From: an uncultured Chloroflexota bacterium
GTDB lineage: Bacteria > Chloroflexota > Limnocylindria > Limnocylindrales > CSP1-4
Reading direction: 5' to 3'
Length of the DNA stretch: 8,418 nt
Assembly: GCA_903928275.1 (NCBI GenBank)
Contig: CAIYQJ010000338.1
Coordinates: forward strand, 1 to 8,418
The notes beneath the pieces are model-generated. The model did no database searches. It saw only the letters and a list, made by a program, of their open reading frames with translations, and had not been told where the DNA came from. The position numbers and the translations under genes were made by a program. Shown in pieces: positions 1 through 5,739 of this stretch (its first letter is position 1; the number at the start of each line of letters is the position of its first letter).

Positions 1-107
1 ACGATCGCCGTCTTCCCGACCCCCGGCGGCCCCCAGATATAGACCGGCCGGACCGGGGCGACCGAGAGCAGGACCTCGAACAGCTCCGACGGCGTGACGG
101 ATCTCAT
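1..107 (-). CDS. MoxR-like AAA+ ATPase, N-terminal fragment
   Basis: The first 35 codons of an AAA+ ATPase; the rest lies beyond the left edge. The reading starts MRSVTPSELFEVLLSVAPVR and reaches a Walker A (P-loop) motif GPPGVGKT at about residues 26-33, which binds ATP phosphates. The short N-terminal helix followed at once by (Y/F)-(I/L)-WGPPG(V/I)GK is typical of MoxR-family ATPases, which act as chaperone-like unfoldases, often paired with VWA-domain proteins; no partner is visible here. The ATG at 107-105 is supported by an upstream purine run, AGGGGG, about 6 nt before it. The start overlaps by 4 nt (ATGA) the stop of a possible small ORF at 104-331, hinting at translational coupling. 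Assignment to AAA+ is firm; the MoxR subgroup is inferred from a short stretch. Confidence 0.8.
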   Translation of the reverse strand, partial: MRSVTPSELFEVLLSVAPVRPVYIWGPPGVGKTAI

Positions 108-331
108 GAGATGCCCCCTGCGGGTGCTGTCCGGTGGCCCCCGGCATGATCCCGAGCCGCGGCCGGCCGGGAGCCGACGCAGCGGGGCACGGCATGGGCG
201 TGCCGTTCACCGCAAGAGTCGCCCCACATCGGCACGACGGCCCCGGCGCATTCGTCCCCGGGAGAGGAGTCGGTGGTACCCGGCGGCTCTACGTCGGGCT
301 CCGCAGACCGGCCGGCGCACGTGTGAGCCAC
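104..331 (-). CDS. Possible small ORF upstream of the MoxR-like gene
   Basis: An open frame of 75 codons with a GTG start (MAHTCAGRSAEPDVEPPG...) and no recognisable family. It contains several Cys and His residues but no clear metal-binding pattern. In its favour are a GAGGA motif 4 nt before the GTG, a gap of only 9 nt after the preceding gene, and a 4-nt ATGA overlap with the MoxR-like start. Against it, third-position G/C is only about 77% by hand count, below the 88-90% of the convincing genes, and the composition is that of a random high-GC frame. It may be a leader region rather than a protein. Confidence 0.27.
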   Translation of the reverse strand: MAHTCAGRSAEPDVEPPGTTDSSPGDECAGAVVPMWGDSCGERHAHAVPRCVGSRPAAARDHAGGHRTAPAGGIS

Positions 332-340
332 AGCATCCTC

Positions 341-601
341 CTACAGCGCGGACGAGCCGAACGAGGCCCAGCGGGGAGCGACGATGTCCGGGTAGCCGTC
401 CATGTCGAGATCGCCCGTCCAGGGGCGCGTGATGAGGGTGCGCGGACCGTCCCGCTGGCACATCGCGCAGCAGACGGCGGCGTTGTGCTTCGCCATGCGG
501 CCGGCCTGGGTCTGATCGATCCCGAGCATGCGCGTCCAGCGGGCTCGACGAGAAACGATGCGCGCGCGACGGGCGCGGCGCTCAGCGCGGGTGGTGGCCA
601 T
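341..601 (-). CDS. Small basic Cys-motif protein with FG-GAP-like calcium-loop tail
   Basis: An 86-residue protein. Residues 5-25 are very basic (ERRARRARIVSRRARW). They are followed by KHNAAVCCAMC at 38-48, then PRT. This order (Arg-rich helix, His, Cys cluster, PR) resembles a widespread family of short uncharacterised bacterial and phage proteins with a CxCxxC-type cluster. Here the first cysteine is displaced (VCCAMC). The C-terminal third holds DLDMDGYPD at 64-72, an exact DxDxDGxxD loop as in FG-GAP/VCBS calcium-binding repeats. The ATG at 601 has a GAGGA site 7 nt upstream. The frame stays open up to an ATG at 787, itself preceded by AGGAG at 6 nt that overlaps the stop of the upstream ORF, so a 148-residue form is possible. 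The family-like part begins at 601, and G/C at third positions is lower before it. Function unknown. Confidence 0.6.
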   Translation of the reverse strand: MATTRAERRARRARIVSRRARWTRMLGIDQTQAGRMAKHNAAVCCAMCQRDGPRTLITRPWTGDLDMDGYPDIVAPRWASFGSSAL

Positions 602-796
602 GGTTCGGTCCTCGTGCCTGCGGCACTGCCCGGACGGAGCCCTTCTCCGCCGGGCCAGGCCGGGATCGCCGACCTTGCGAACCTGTGCACCATTCCTCAC
701 CTCCGCGACGTCGCCGCCGCCTGCGGGGACGTCCCCTTCTTGATCCTCCGGCGCCGCCGGCACCGGGTCACCGCCTGCCACGGTCATCGACCGCTC

Positions 797-1015
797 CTAC
801 GCGTACACGACGCCGGCGAAGGGACCGGCTCCGACCCAGGCTCCCGTGCCGCAGACGCCCAGCTGACCTGCGACCTGGCGCACGACGGCGAGCCAGCGAG
901 CGCGCGCGTCCGGCAAGAGGTCCTCGCGCACGAGGGCAGGGACGCGCATCGCCGCCGTGACGCCCGTGCGGAACGACGTCTGTCCGGATCCACGAGACCA
1001 CCGGATCATCGCCAT
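797..1015 (-). CDS. Hypothetical protein, 72 residues
   Basis: I do not recognise a family. The protein starts MAMIRWSRGSGQTSFRTG and ends in the hydrophobic, Gly-rich stretch GAWVGAGPFAGVVYA. The middle (VREDLLPDARARWLAVVRQVAGQLGV, about residues 28-53) looks like a regular amphipathic helix and has the composition of a real protein rather than a shadow frame. The ATG at 1015 has a strong GGAGGG site 8 nt upstream. Its TAG stop overlaps the AGGAG site before the ATG at 787, suggesting that it is the first gene of the minus-strand run leading to the MoxR-like ATPase. There is no signal peptide; one weak C-terminal hydrophobic segment is too short and Gly-rich to call as membrane-spanning. Confidence 0.5.
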   Translation of the reverse strand: MAMIRWSRGSGQTSFRTGVTAAMRVPALVREDLLPDARARWLAVVRQVAGQLGVCGTGAWVGAGPFAGVVYA

Positions 1016-1150
1016 CGGTCGAACCCTCCGACTCCCGTCGCCGCGTCCTGCGGCGGCTGATGTCGAAGGGACGTGCGACCGCGCGGATCCTTACAGGCGC
1101 TTCTTGCGCCGGTGGCGACGAGCTGCCTGCCGCGTCCTCCCAACCATGCA
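1016..1150. other. Non-coding gap upstream of the small-ORF run
   Basis: I see no gene here. A short perfect hairpin, GGCGC-TTCTT-GCGCC, lies at 1096-1110. A promoter for the minus-strand small-ORF run would be expected here, but no convincing -35/-10 pair stands out. Confidence 0.4.
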
Positions 1151-1242
1151 ACGGGGCCACGCGGAGCCGAGTCGTCTCTGCTACCTTGACGCCGTCCGAG
1201 ATCCCGCGGAGGTTGAACCGGCACTTATCGCCCGCCCGTCCG

Positions 1243-1292
1243 CCGGCCTTCCAAGCTGAATGTCGCGGGTTCGAGACCCGTCTCCCGCTCCA
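1243..1292 (+). pseudogene. tRNA-Gly(UCC) 3' half (pseudo-tRNA)
   Basis: The segment matches positions 27-76 of a bacterial tRNA-Gly(UCC). Anticodon stem CCGGC/GCTGA (four of five pairs, one G-U) encloses loop CTTCCAA with anticodon TCC and T33. A 5-nt variable region follows, then T-stem GCGGG/CCCGT around TTCGAGA, 3' acceptor strand CTCCCGC, discriminator T and encoded CCA. A normal 5' acceptor and D-arm are absent. A degenerate partner, GCGGAGG at 1206-1212, could pair with the acceptor strand at six of seven positions including one G-U, but the 30 nt between it and the anticodon stem do not fold as a D-arm. I call it a tRNA-derived remnant, not a functional tRNA. Its antisense reads as TGLEPATFSLEG, a familiar false protein motif. 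Confidence 0.75.
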
Positions 1293-1318
1293 CAGCCCTT
1301 CCCCTCGTCTGAGGGCTG
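1293..1318. terminator. Hairpin at the right end of repeat copy A, possible terminator
   Basis: CAGCCCT (1293-1299) and AGGGCTG (1312-1318) form a perfect 7-bp stem with a 12-nt loop directly after the CCA of the tRNA remnant. No T-run follows on either strand, so terminator function is uncertain. The stem is only partly kept in copy B. Confidence 0.25.
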
Positions 1319-1741
1319 AGTGTCGTCGTGAGCGTGGAAGCCGCCCCGCACCCCGCTCCACGGGCCGTCGGTCTCGCCGGACATCCTCTCGTCCAGGCGA
1401 GATTCGGGTGCAGCGATATCCAGCCCACATCGCAGCCGATCGGCGGGAGACTGGGGATGGCCTTCGGGGCCCAGCCGCAGGTCGCGGTCCGGGATCCGGC
1501 CAGCGGTTCGCGTACGCGGTCGGTGTCGGTGCCTTCCGGCGTGGGCAGCGGAGATGTCGGTGGCGACCGATGCGTCGGAATCCGTAGCCCGCCGCCGCCA
1601 TCCGGCCGTTGCCCGGCGTTACCTCAGGCCAGTGTGCCCGGGCCGGCCGCGGCCCTAATGTCGAAGCGCGGCTGACAGGGAGCCTCGGGAGCTTGAGGTC
1701 GATTGCCGGGCGAGGATGACCAGCAAGCGAAGGGAGCACGC
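1319..1741. other. Non-coding stretch upstream of oleate hydratase
   Basis: About 420 nt in which I recognise no gene on either strand. Open frames exist but have biased, Arg/Pro/Ser-rich composition, no family resemblance and no ribosome site. The promoter of the oleate hydratase gene should lie in the right-hand part, but no clear -35/-10 pair is visible. Confidence 0.4.
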
Positions 1742-3346
1742 ATGAGCCCCACCGTGAAGACACGGAAGAGCTCCGATCCGACGAAGGCGCACGTCTATCT
1801 CGTCGGCAGCGGGATCGCCGCCCTCGCGAGCGCCGTCTACCTCACGAAGGACGCAGGCGTCCCCGGCGACAACATCCACATCCTGGAGAAGGCCCCGATC
1901 GTCGGCGGCGCGCTCGACGGCTCCGGCGACGAGGAGACGGGTCTTGTCGTGCGCGGCGGTCGGATGCACGAGGCCCACTACGAGTGCTACTGGGAGCTGC
2001 TCTCCCACATCCCGTCGTACGACGACGCCGCGGTCTCGGTGCGGGACGAGTCGTTCGCCTTCAACGAGAAGTACGTCTCCAACGCCCAGGCGCGGCTCCT
2101 GAGGGAGGGGAAGAAGCTCGACGTCTCCTCGTACGGGCTCAGCCTCAGGCAGCAGATGGATCTGCTCAAGCTGACGTTCGCGTCGGAGCACTCGCTCGGC
2201 CGCCGCAGGATCGAGGACTGGTTCGACGAGCCCTTCTTCGAGACCAACTACTGGCACATCTGGACGAGCATGTTCGCGTTCCAGCGGTGGAGCAGTCTGG
2301 CCGAGATGCGTCGCTACATGCGACGGTTCATCCACCTCGTGGACGGCCTCAACCGTCTCGGCGGCGTGATGCGTACCAAGTACAACCAGTACCACTCCGT
2401 CGCGCTGCCGATGACGAACTACCTCATCGAGCGGGGCGTGCACGTCGACCTGGGCATGGAGGTCGTCGACATCGACTTCGCCCTGGCGGCCGGCACGAAG
2501 ACGGCCACCGTCATCCACCTCGAGAGCGGCGAGCAGATCGCGCTCGGCGAGAACGACTACGTGTTCATCACGAACGGCTCGCTCACCGAGAGCACCGACG
2601 ACGGCGCCTGGGACAGGCCGGCCGCGCTCAAGGGCCTCGCCGAGTCCGGCTCGTGGCGATTGTGGAAGAAGCTCGAGGAGAAGGATCCCACGTTCGGGCA
2701 TCCAGGCCCGTTCTGCGACGACATCGACCTGCAGAAGTGGTACTCGTTCACGGCCACGCTCAAGGACACCACGTTCCACGACTACATGGAGCGCTTCTCG
2801 GGGAACGTCGATGGCACCGGCGGGCTCGTGACCATGGTCGATTCGAACTGGCTCATGTCCTTCGTCATCGCCCGGCAACCGCACTTCCCGAACCAGGCGG
2901 ACGACGTGAAGATCTTCTGGGGCTACGGGTTGTACCCGGACAGGGTCGGGAACTTCGTCGGCAAGACGATGGCGGAGTGCACCGGCCGGGAGATGCTCGA
3001 GGAGCTCTGGTACCACCTGAGGATCCAGGACCTGATGAGGCCGGTCATGGACGCGGGGAAGGTGAATTGCATCCCGGTGGCGATGCCATACGTGGACAGC
3101 CTGTTCATGCCCCGGGAGATGGGTGACAGGCCCGAGGTCCTGCCGGCGGGCGCCACCAACTTCGCCTTCCTCGGCCAGTTCGCCGAGGCACCCGAGGACT
3201 GCGTCTTCACGGTGGAGTACTCGGTGCGGACCGCACAGATGGCGGTGTTCGGGCTGTTCGACACGGGCCGGGAGGTCATGCCCATGTTCGAGCCGATGCA
3301 CCATCCGGAGGTCCTCGCCCGCGCGGCGAAGGCGATCAGCCGGTGA
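1742..3346 (+). CDS. ohyA: Oleate hydratase (fatty acid double-bond hydratase, FAD-dependent)
   Basis: A complete 534-residue protein of the oleate hydratase / myosin-cross-reactive-antigen family. These enzymes add water to the cis-9 double bond of free oleate and related fatty acids to give 10-hydroxy fatty acids, using FAD as a structural or electrostatic cofactor. Visible hallmarks are the N-terminal dinucleotide-binding motif VGSGIAAL (21-28), the acidic end of the second strand HILEK (46-50), the loop RGGRMHEAHYECYWELL (71-87), KYNQYHS (213-219), and a C-terminal FAD-contacting stretch NFAFLGQFAEAPEDCVFTVE (473-492). In many family members the loop reads RGGRE with a catalytic Glu; here Met75 takes that place, as I recall for the Rhodococcus-type subgroup. 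The length fits that shorter subgroup. ATG 1742 is chosen for its AGGGAG site 5 nt upstream; the frame also has an earlier TTG at 1703 without one. The gene stands alone between two tRNA-derived repeats. Confidence 0.95.
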   Translation: MSPTVKTRKSSDPTKAHVYLVGSGIAALASAVYLTKDAGVPGDNIHILEKAPIVGGALDGSGDEETGLVVRGGRMHEAHYECYWELLSHIPSYDDAAVSVRDESFAFNEKYVSNAQARLLREGKKLDVSSYGLSLRQQMDLLKLTFASEHSLGRRRIEDWFDEPFFETNYWHIWTSMFAFQRWSSLAEMRRYMRRFIHLVDGLNRLGGVMRTKYNQYHSVALPMTNYLIERGVHVDLGMEVVDIDFALAAGTKTATVIHLESGEQIALGENDYVFITNGSLTESTDDGAWDRPAALKGLAESGSWRLWKKLEEKDPTFGHPGPFCDDIDLQKWYSFTATLKDTTFHDYMERFSGNVDGTGGLVTMVDSNWLMSFVIARQPHFPNQADDVKIFWGYGLYPDRVGNFVGKTMAECTGREMLEELWYHLRIQDLMRPVMDAGKVNCIPVAMPYVDSLFMPREMGDRPEVLPAGATNFAFLGQFAEAPEDCVFTVEYSVRTAQMAVFGLFDTGREVMPMFEPMHHPEVLARAAKAISR

Positions 3347-3507
3347 CGGAGGGCGCCGGGACTCCGCAGCGCGCCGACGACGGCACGCGCGACCAGAGCG
3401 GCGCTACGACCGCCGTCTCGATGGGCTGGCCGCCCGCTGGAACCCCGGCGCCGACCTCCGACGCACACAGCACGGAACTGCGATCGAGCTCCTCGGGCTC
3501 GAGCTCG
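3347..3507. other. Non-coding stretch after oleate hydratase with possible gene remnant
   Basis: No intact gene. In the frame read at codons starting 3402, 3405 and so on, the translation RRYDRRLDGLAARWNPGAD, then ELLGLELDGAAPRGVLALTGG, has plausible protein composition but no start codon after the oleate hydratase stop. It runs into repeat copy B, so it may be the tail of a deleted gene. Another frame starts with GTG overlapping the oleate hydratase stop (3343-3540, 65 residues) but is Ser/Thr/Pro-rich with no ribosome site. A weak hairpin, TCGAGC/GCTCGA, lies at 3484-3502. Confidence 0.3.
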
Positions 3508-3676
3508 ACGGGGCCGCGCCTCGCGGAGTCCTCGCGCTGACGGGCGGACGGATGCCGTCCGAGATCCCCCCGGAGGTTGAACCGGCACCTACCGCCCGTC
3601 CCCCGGCCCTCCAAGCTGAATGTCGCGAGTTCGCGACCCGTGTCCCTCTTCAGTTCCCGTCCTGCGCTCAGGGCTG
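3508..3676 (+). repeat. tRNA-Gly-derived direct repeat, copy B
   Basis: Second copy of the repeat at 1151-1318, same orientation and nearly the same length. The core 3551-3641 keeps the blocks GCCGTCCGAGATCCC, CGGAGGTTGAACCGGCAC and TCCAAGCTGAATGTCGCG. The tRNA-Gly half here is more decayed: T33 of the anticodon loop is C, the T-stem has an A-C mismatch (GCGAG/CCCGT), and the terminal CCA is TCA. The repeat ends 3 nt before the stop codon of the convergent reductase gene at 3680, so it forms that gene's immediate 3' flank. Confidence 0.78.
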
Positions 3677-3679
3677 CTC

Positions 3680-4645
3680 TCACGCACCATCGGCCACGAC
3701 GATGACGACCTTGCCTCGAGCGTGACCCTGGTCCAGGTACCGGAAGGCCTCGACGGTCTCGCTCAGCGGATACCTCCGGTCGATGACCGGCGTGACCCGC
3801 CCGGCCTCGACCATCTCCTTCAGCGTGATCAGGTCGGCCTGGTTCGGCGCCGAGATGAACGGTCGCCCCTGCTGGCGCACGAACAGCGACAGCAGGAACG
3901 CCTTGACGACGTAGCCCATGCCGGCGTGCCCACTGCTGGGTAGCAGCCTTCCCCCGGGCGCGAGGACGCGCCTGTATGCCGCGAACGAGTGACTCGCCAC
4001 GTTGTCGAGGATCAGGTCGTAGCGCGCCGCGCCCCGCGTGAAGTCCTCCTTCGTGTAGTCGATGACATGGTCCGCTCCGATCGATCGGACCATGTCCACG
4101 TTCGCCGTGCTGCAGACGCCGGTAACGTCCGCCCCGAGGGCCTTGGCGATCTGCACGGCGAAGGTCCCCACGCCACCCGATGCACCGTTGATCAGGACCT
4201 TCTGCCATGGCTGCACCTTGCCGTGATCGCGAAGCGCCTGCAGAGCGGTCAGGGCCGACGTCGGCACGGCGGCGGCCTGCTCGAACGTCAGGTCGTGCGG
4301 CTTGCGCACGAGCCGGTCTTCCCGGGCACAGGCGTAGTCGGCGCACGCACGGCTGCACTCGCCGAACACCTCGTCCCCGGGCTTGAAGCGCGTGACGTTC
4401 CTGCCGACGGCCGCGACGACCCCGGCCAGATCGGCCCCCACGACGTAGTCCTTCTTCGGCTTGGGGAAGCCGATCACCATCCGGATCGGGAACGGCTTGC
4501 CCCTCATGCCGAAGTAGTCGCCCGCGGCAAGCGATGCCGCATGGACGCGCACCAGCACGTCGTCGTCACCGGCGACCGGCCTGCCGATCTCCCCGGATTC
4601 GAGCACGTCCGCCGAGCCATAGCCGACCTGGACGACTGCCTTCAT
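3680..4645 (-). CDS. Zinc-independent medium-chain dehydrogenase/reductase (quinone oxidoreductase-like)
   Basis: A complete 321-residue NAD(P)H-dependent oxidoreductase of the MDR superfamily. The N-terminal GroES-like domain (about 1-125) is followed by a Rossmann domain with the nucleotide-binding motif NGASGGVGTFAVQIAK (153-168) and the family-typical GADHVIDY (190-197). The catalytic-zinc GHE motif of alcohol dehydrogenases is replaced by GADLAG (70-75). This points to the zinc-less quinone oxidoreductase/enoyl-reductase branch, which reduces quinones or activated C=C bonds. The substrate cannot be read from sequence. ATG 4645 has AGGAG 6 nt upstream. It is the last gene of a minus-strand run, 113 nt after a paralogous reductase gene, and converges on oleate hydratase across repeat copy B. 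The length is normal and no key motif is broken. Confidence 0.92.
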   Translation of the reverse strand: MKAVVQVGYGSADVLESGEIGRPVAGDDDVLVRVHAASLAAGDYFGMRGKPFPIRMVIGFPKPKKDYVVGADLAGVVAAVGRNVTRFKPGDEVFGECSRACADYACAREDRLVRKPHDLTFEQAAAVPTSALTALQALRDHGKVQPWQKVLINGASGGVGTFAVQIAKALGADVTGVCSTANVDMVRSIGADHVIDYTKEDFTRGAARYDLILDNVASHSFAAYRRVLAPGGRLLPSSGHAGMGYVVKAFLLSLFVRQQGRPFISAPNQADLITLKEMVEAGRVTPVIDRRYPLSETVEAFRYLDQGHARGKVVIVVADGA

Positions 4646-4758
4646 GGCGTTCTCCTGCTTCCTTCGGGCCTGCCCGGCCCGACGTGCACCGGTTCCGGCG
4701 GCCTGTCTGGCGCGGTCCGGCTGTCCCGCCTGCGGGGCGGCTGCGATCACGGCCGCGA

Positions 4759-5739
4759 CTACCCGATGACGACGACGATGTTCCCCCGCTTCTGGCCGGT
4801 CTCGGCGTACCTGTGCGCCTCGACGATCTGCTCGAGCGGGAAGCGCCGGTCGATGACCGGACGCAGCCGTCCCGCCTCGACGAGACCTCGCAGGTAGGCG
4901 AGGTCGTCCGCCGTTCCGCTCGATCCTGCGAACGACACCCGCCTCCCGTTCCCTCGCGCAGCCCACCTGGCGCCGACGATCTGCAGGAAGCCCGGGTTGG
5001 CCATGAGCAGCCAGCCGTTCTCGTTCAGCCGCCGCACCATGCGGGCGGACGGCGTGCCGCGGACCACGTCGAAAATGACGTCCCAGGTCTCGGGGCCGGC
5101 GGTGACGTCCTCCACGGCGTAGTCGATCACGCGGTCCGCACCGATCGCGCGCAGCATCTCCAGTTTCGGCGCACTGTCCACCGCGGTCACGTGCGCCCCG
5201 AGGACCTTGGCGAGCTGGACCGCGAACGTTCCAAAGCTCCCTCCGGCTCCGTTGACCAGGACCCTCTGTCCGCTCCGGACGTCCGCCTTCCGCAGGAACA
5301 TCAGTGCCTCGCCTCCCCCGTAGGGAACGGCCGCAGCCTCCGCGTAGTCCAGGTTCGTCGGCATCGTCGCGATCGCCCCGGTCTGGGGGTCCTCGCGCAG
5401 GCAGATGTACTCCGCGTAGGCTCCCAGGGGGATGCCGGTCGCCGCGAAGACCCGGTCGCCCTTCCTGACCGAGGTGACCTTCCTTCCCACCGACTCGACG
5501 TCACCTGCGAGCTCCTGCCCGAGCACGCGGCGTCGCGGCCTGAAGATGCCGAACGCCAGCCGCATCGGCACCCACATCCAGGGGGCGAAGTCGAACCGCC
5601 GCAGCTCGCAGTCGGCCGCGCTCACCGTCGTGGCGCGGATCCGGACCAGCACCTCGTCGTCCTTCGGAACCGGCTTCCGCTCGTCCCGGAGATGAAGGAC
5701 CTCCGGCGGTCCGTACTCGGTGCAGACGATCGCCTTCAT
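4759..5739 (-). CDS. Second zinc-independent MDR oxidoreductase (quinone oxidoreductase-like)
   Basis: A complete 326-residue MDR-family enzyme, paralogous to the next gene of the run: MKAIVCTEYG against MKAVVQVGYG, GADRVIDY against GADHVIDY, and PVIDRRFPL against PVIDRRYPL. The zinc ligands are absent (GQELAG at 74-79; E76 remains but no GHE context). The nucleotide motif is NGAGGSFGTFAVQLAK (163-178), where the usual GGVG reads GSFG, a conservative variant. The expected role is NAD(P)H-dependent reduction of a quinone or an alpha,beta-unsaturated carbonyl; the substrate is unknown. ATG 5739 overlaps by 4 nt (ATGA) the stop of the upstream membrane-protein gene, with GGAGGAG about 10 nt before it, so the two are probably translationally coupled. 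The gene is likely under control of the TetR regulator beyond. Confidence 0.92.
   Translation of the reverse strand: MKAIVCTEYGPPEVLHLRDERKPVPKDDEVLVRIRATTVSAADCELRRFDFAPWMWVPMRLAFGIFRPRRRVLGQELAGDVESVGRKVTSVRKGDRVFAATGIPLGAYAEYICLREDPQTGAIATMPTNLDYAEAAAVPYGGGEALMFLRKADVRSGQRVLVNGAGGSFGTFAVQLAKVLGAHVTAVDSAPKLEMLRAIGADRVIDYAVEDVTAGPETWDVIFDVVRGTPSARMVRRLNENGWLLMANPGFLQIVGARWAARGNGRRVSFAGSSGTADDLAYLRGLVEAGRLRPVIDRRFPLEQIVEAHRYAETGQKRGNIVVVIG

Larger units (their letters stand above)
1151..1318 (+). repeat. tRNA-Gly-derived direct repeat, copy A
   Basis: First copy of a repeat of about 168 nt whose second copy lies at 3508-3676 in the same orientation. The best-conserved core is 1188-1281 (against 3551-3641), with only about eight substitutions and two short indels by hand alignment. 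Weaker similarity extends upstream to an ACGGGGCC block at 1151-1158 and downstream to GGGCTG at 1313-1318. The right part (1243-1292) is the 3' half of a tRNA-Gly(UCC); the left part (GCCGTCCGAGATCCC, GGAGGTTGAACCGGCAC) is not tRNA sequence but is equally conserved. The two parts therefore probably spread as one unit. Copies A and B bracket the oleate hydratase gene. Confidence 0.8.

Noticed and set aside
289..693. Minus-strand frame starting at 693 behind a strong GGAGG site
   Set aside because: The site is good, but the frame soon becomes an out-of-frame shadow of the 341-601 protein with Arg/Ala/Pro/Ser-rich sequence.
134..1060. Plus-strand open frame of 308 codons
   Set aside because: No ribosome site; composition typical of a shadow; it lies opposite the better-supported minus-strand small ORFs.
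1096..1110. GGCGC-TTCTT-GCGCC hairpin as a terminator
   Set aside because: Only a 5-bp stem, no T-run, and no gene ends nearby on either strand.
1243..1292. Functional tRNA-Gly
   Set aside because: The 5' acceptor strand and D-arm of a normal tRNA are missing, and copy B shows decay of the same unit.
768..1763. Minus-strand open frame of 331 codons, containing SNPRHSAWKA; overlapping frames contain TGLEPATFSLEG
   Set aside because: These motifs are the antisense translation of the tRNA-Gly 3' half, a known source of false proteins. The rest is Arg/Pro-rich shadow sequence.
1655..3304. Minus-strand open frame of 549 codons opposite oleate hydratase
   Set aside because: Exact antisense shadow of a well-supported gene; His/Val/Arg-rich composition with no family resemblance.
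3343..3540. 65-codon frame starting with GTG overlapping the oleate hydratase stop
   Set aside because: High third-position G/C and a GTGA overlap are suggestive, but it is Ser/Thr/Pro low-complexity, has no ribosome site, and another frame has better protein composition.
3336..4358. Minus-strand frame crossing the reductase gene and repeat B
   Set aside because: Out-of-frame shadow of the reductase, extended through the antisense tRNA remnant (ATFSLEG).
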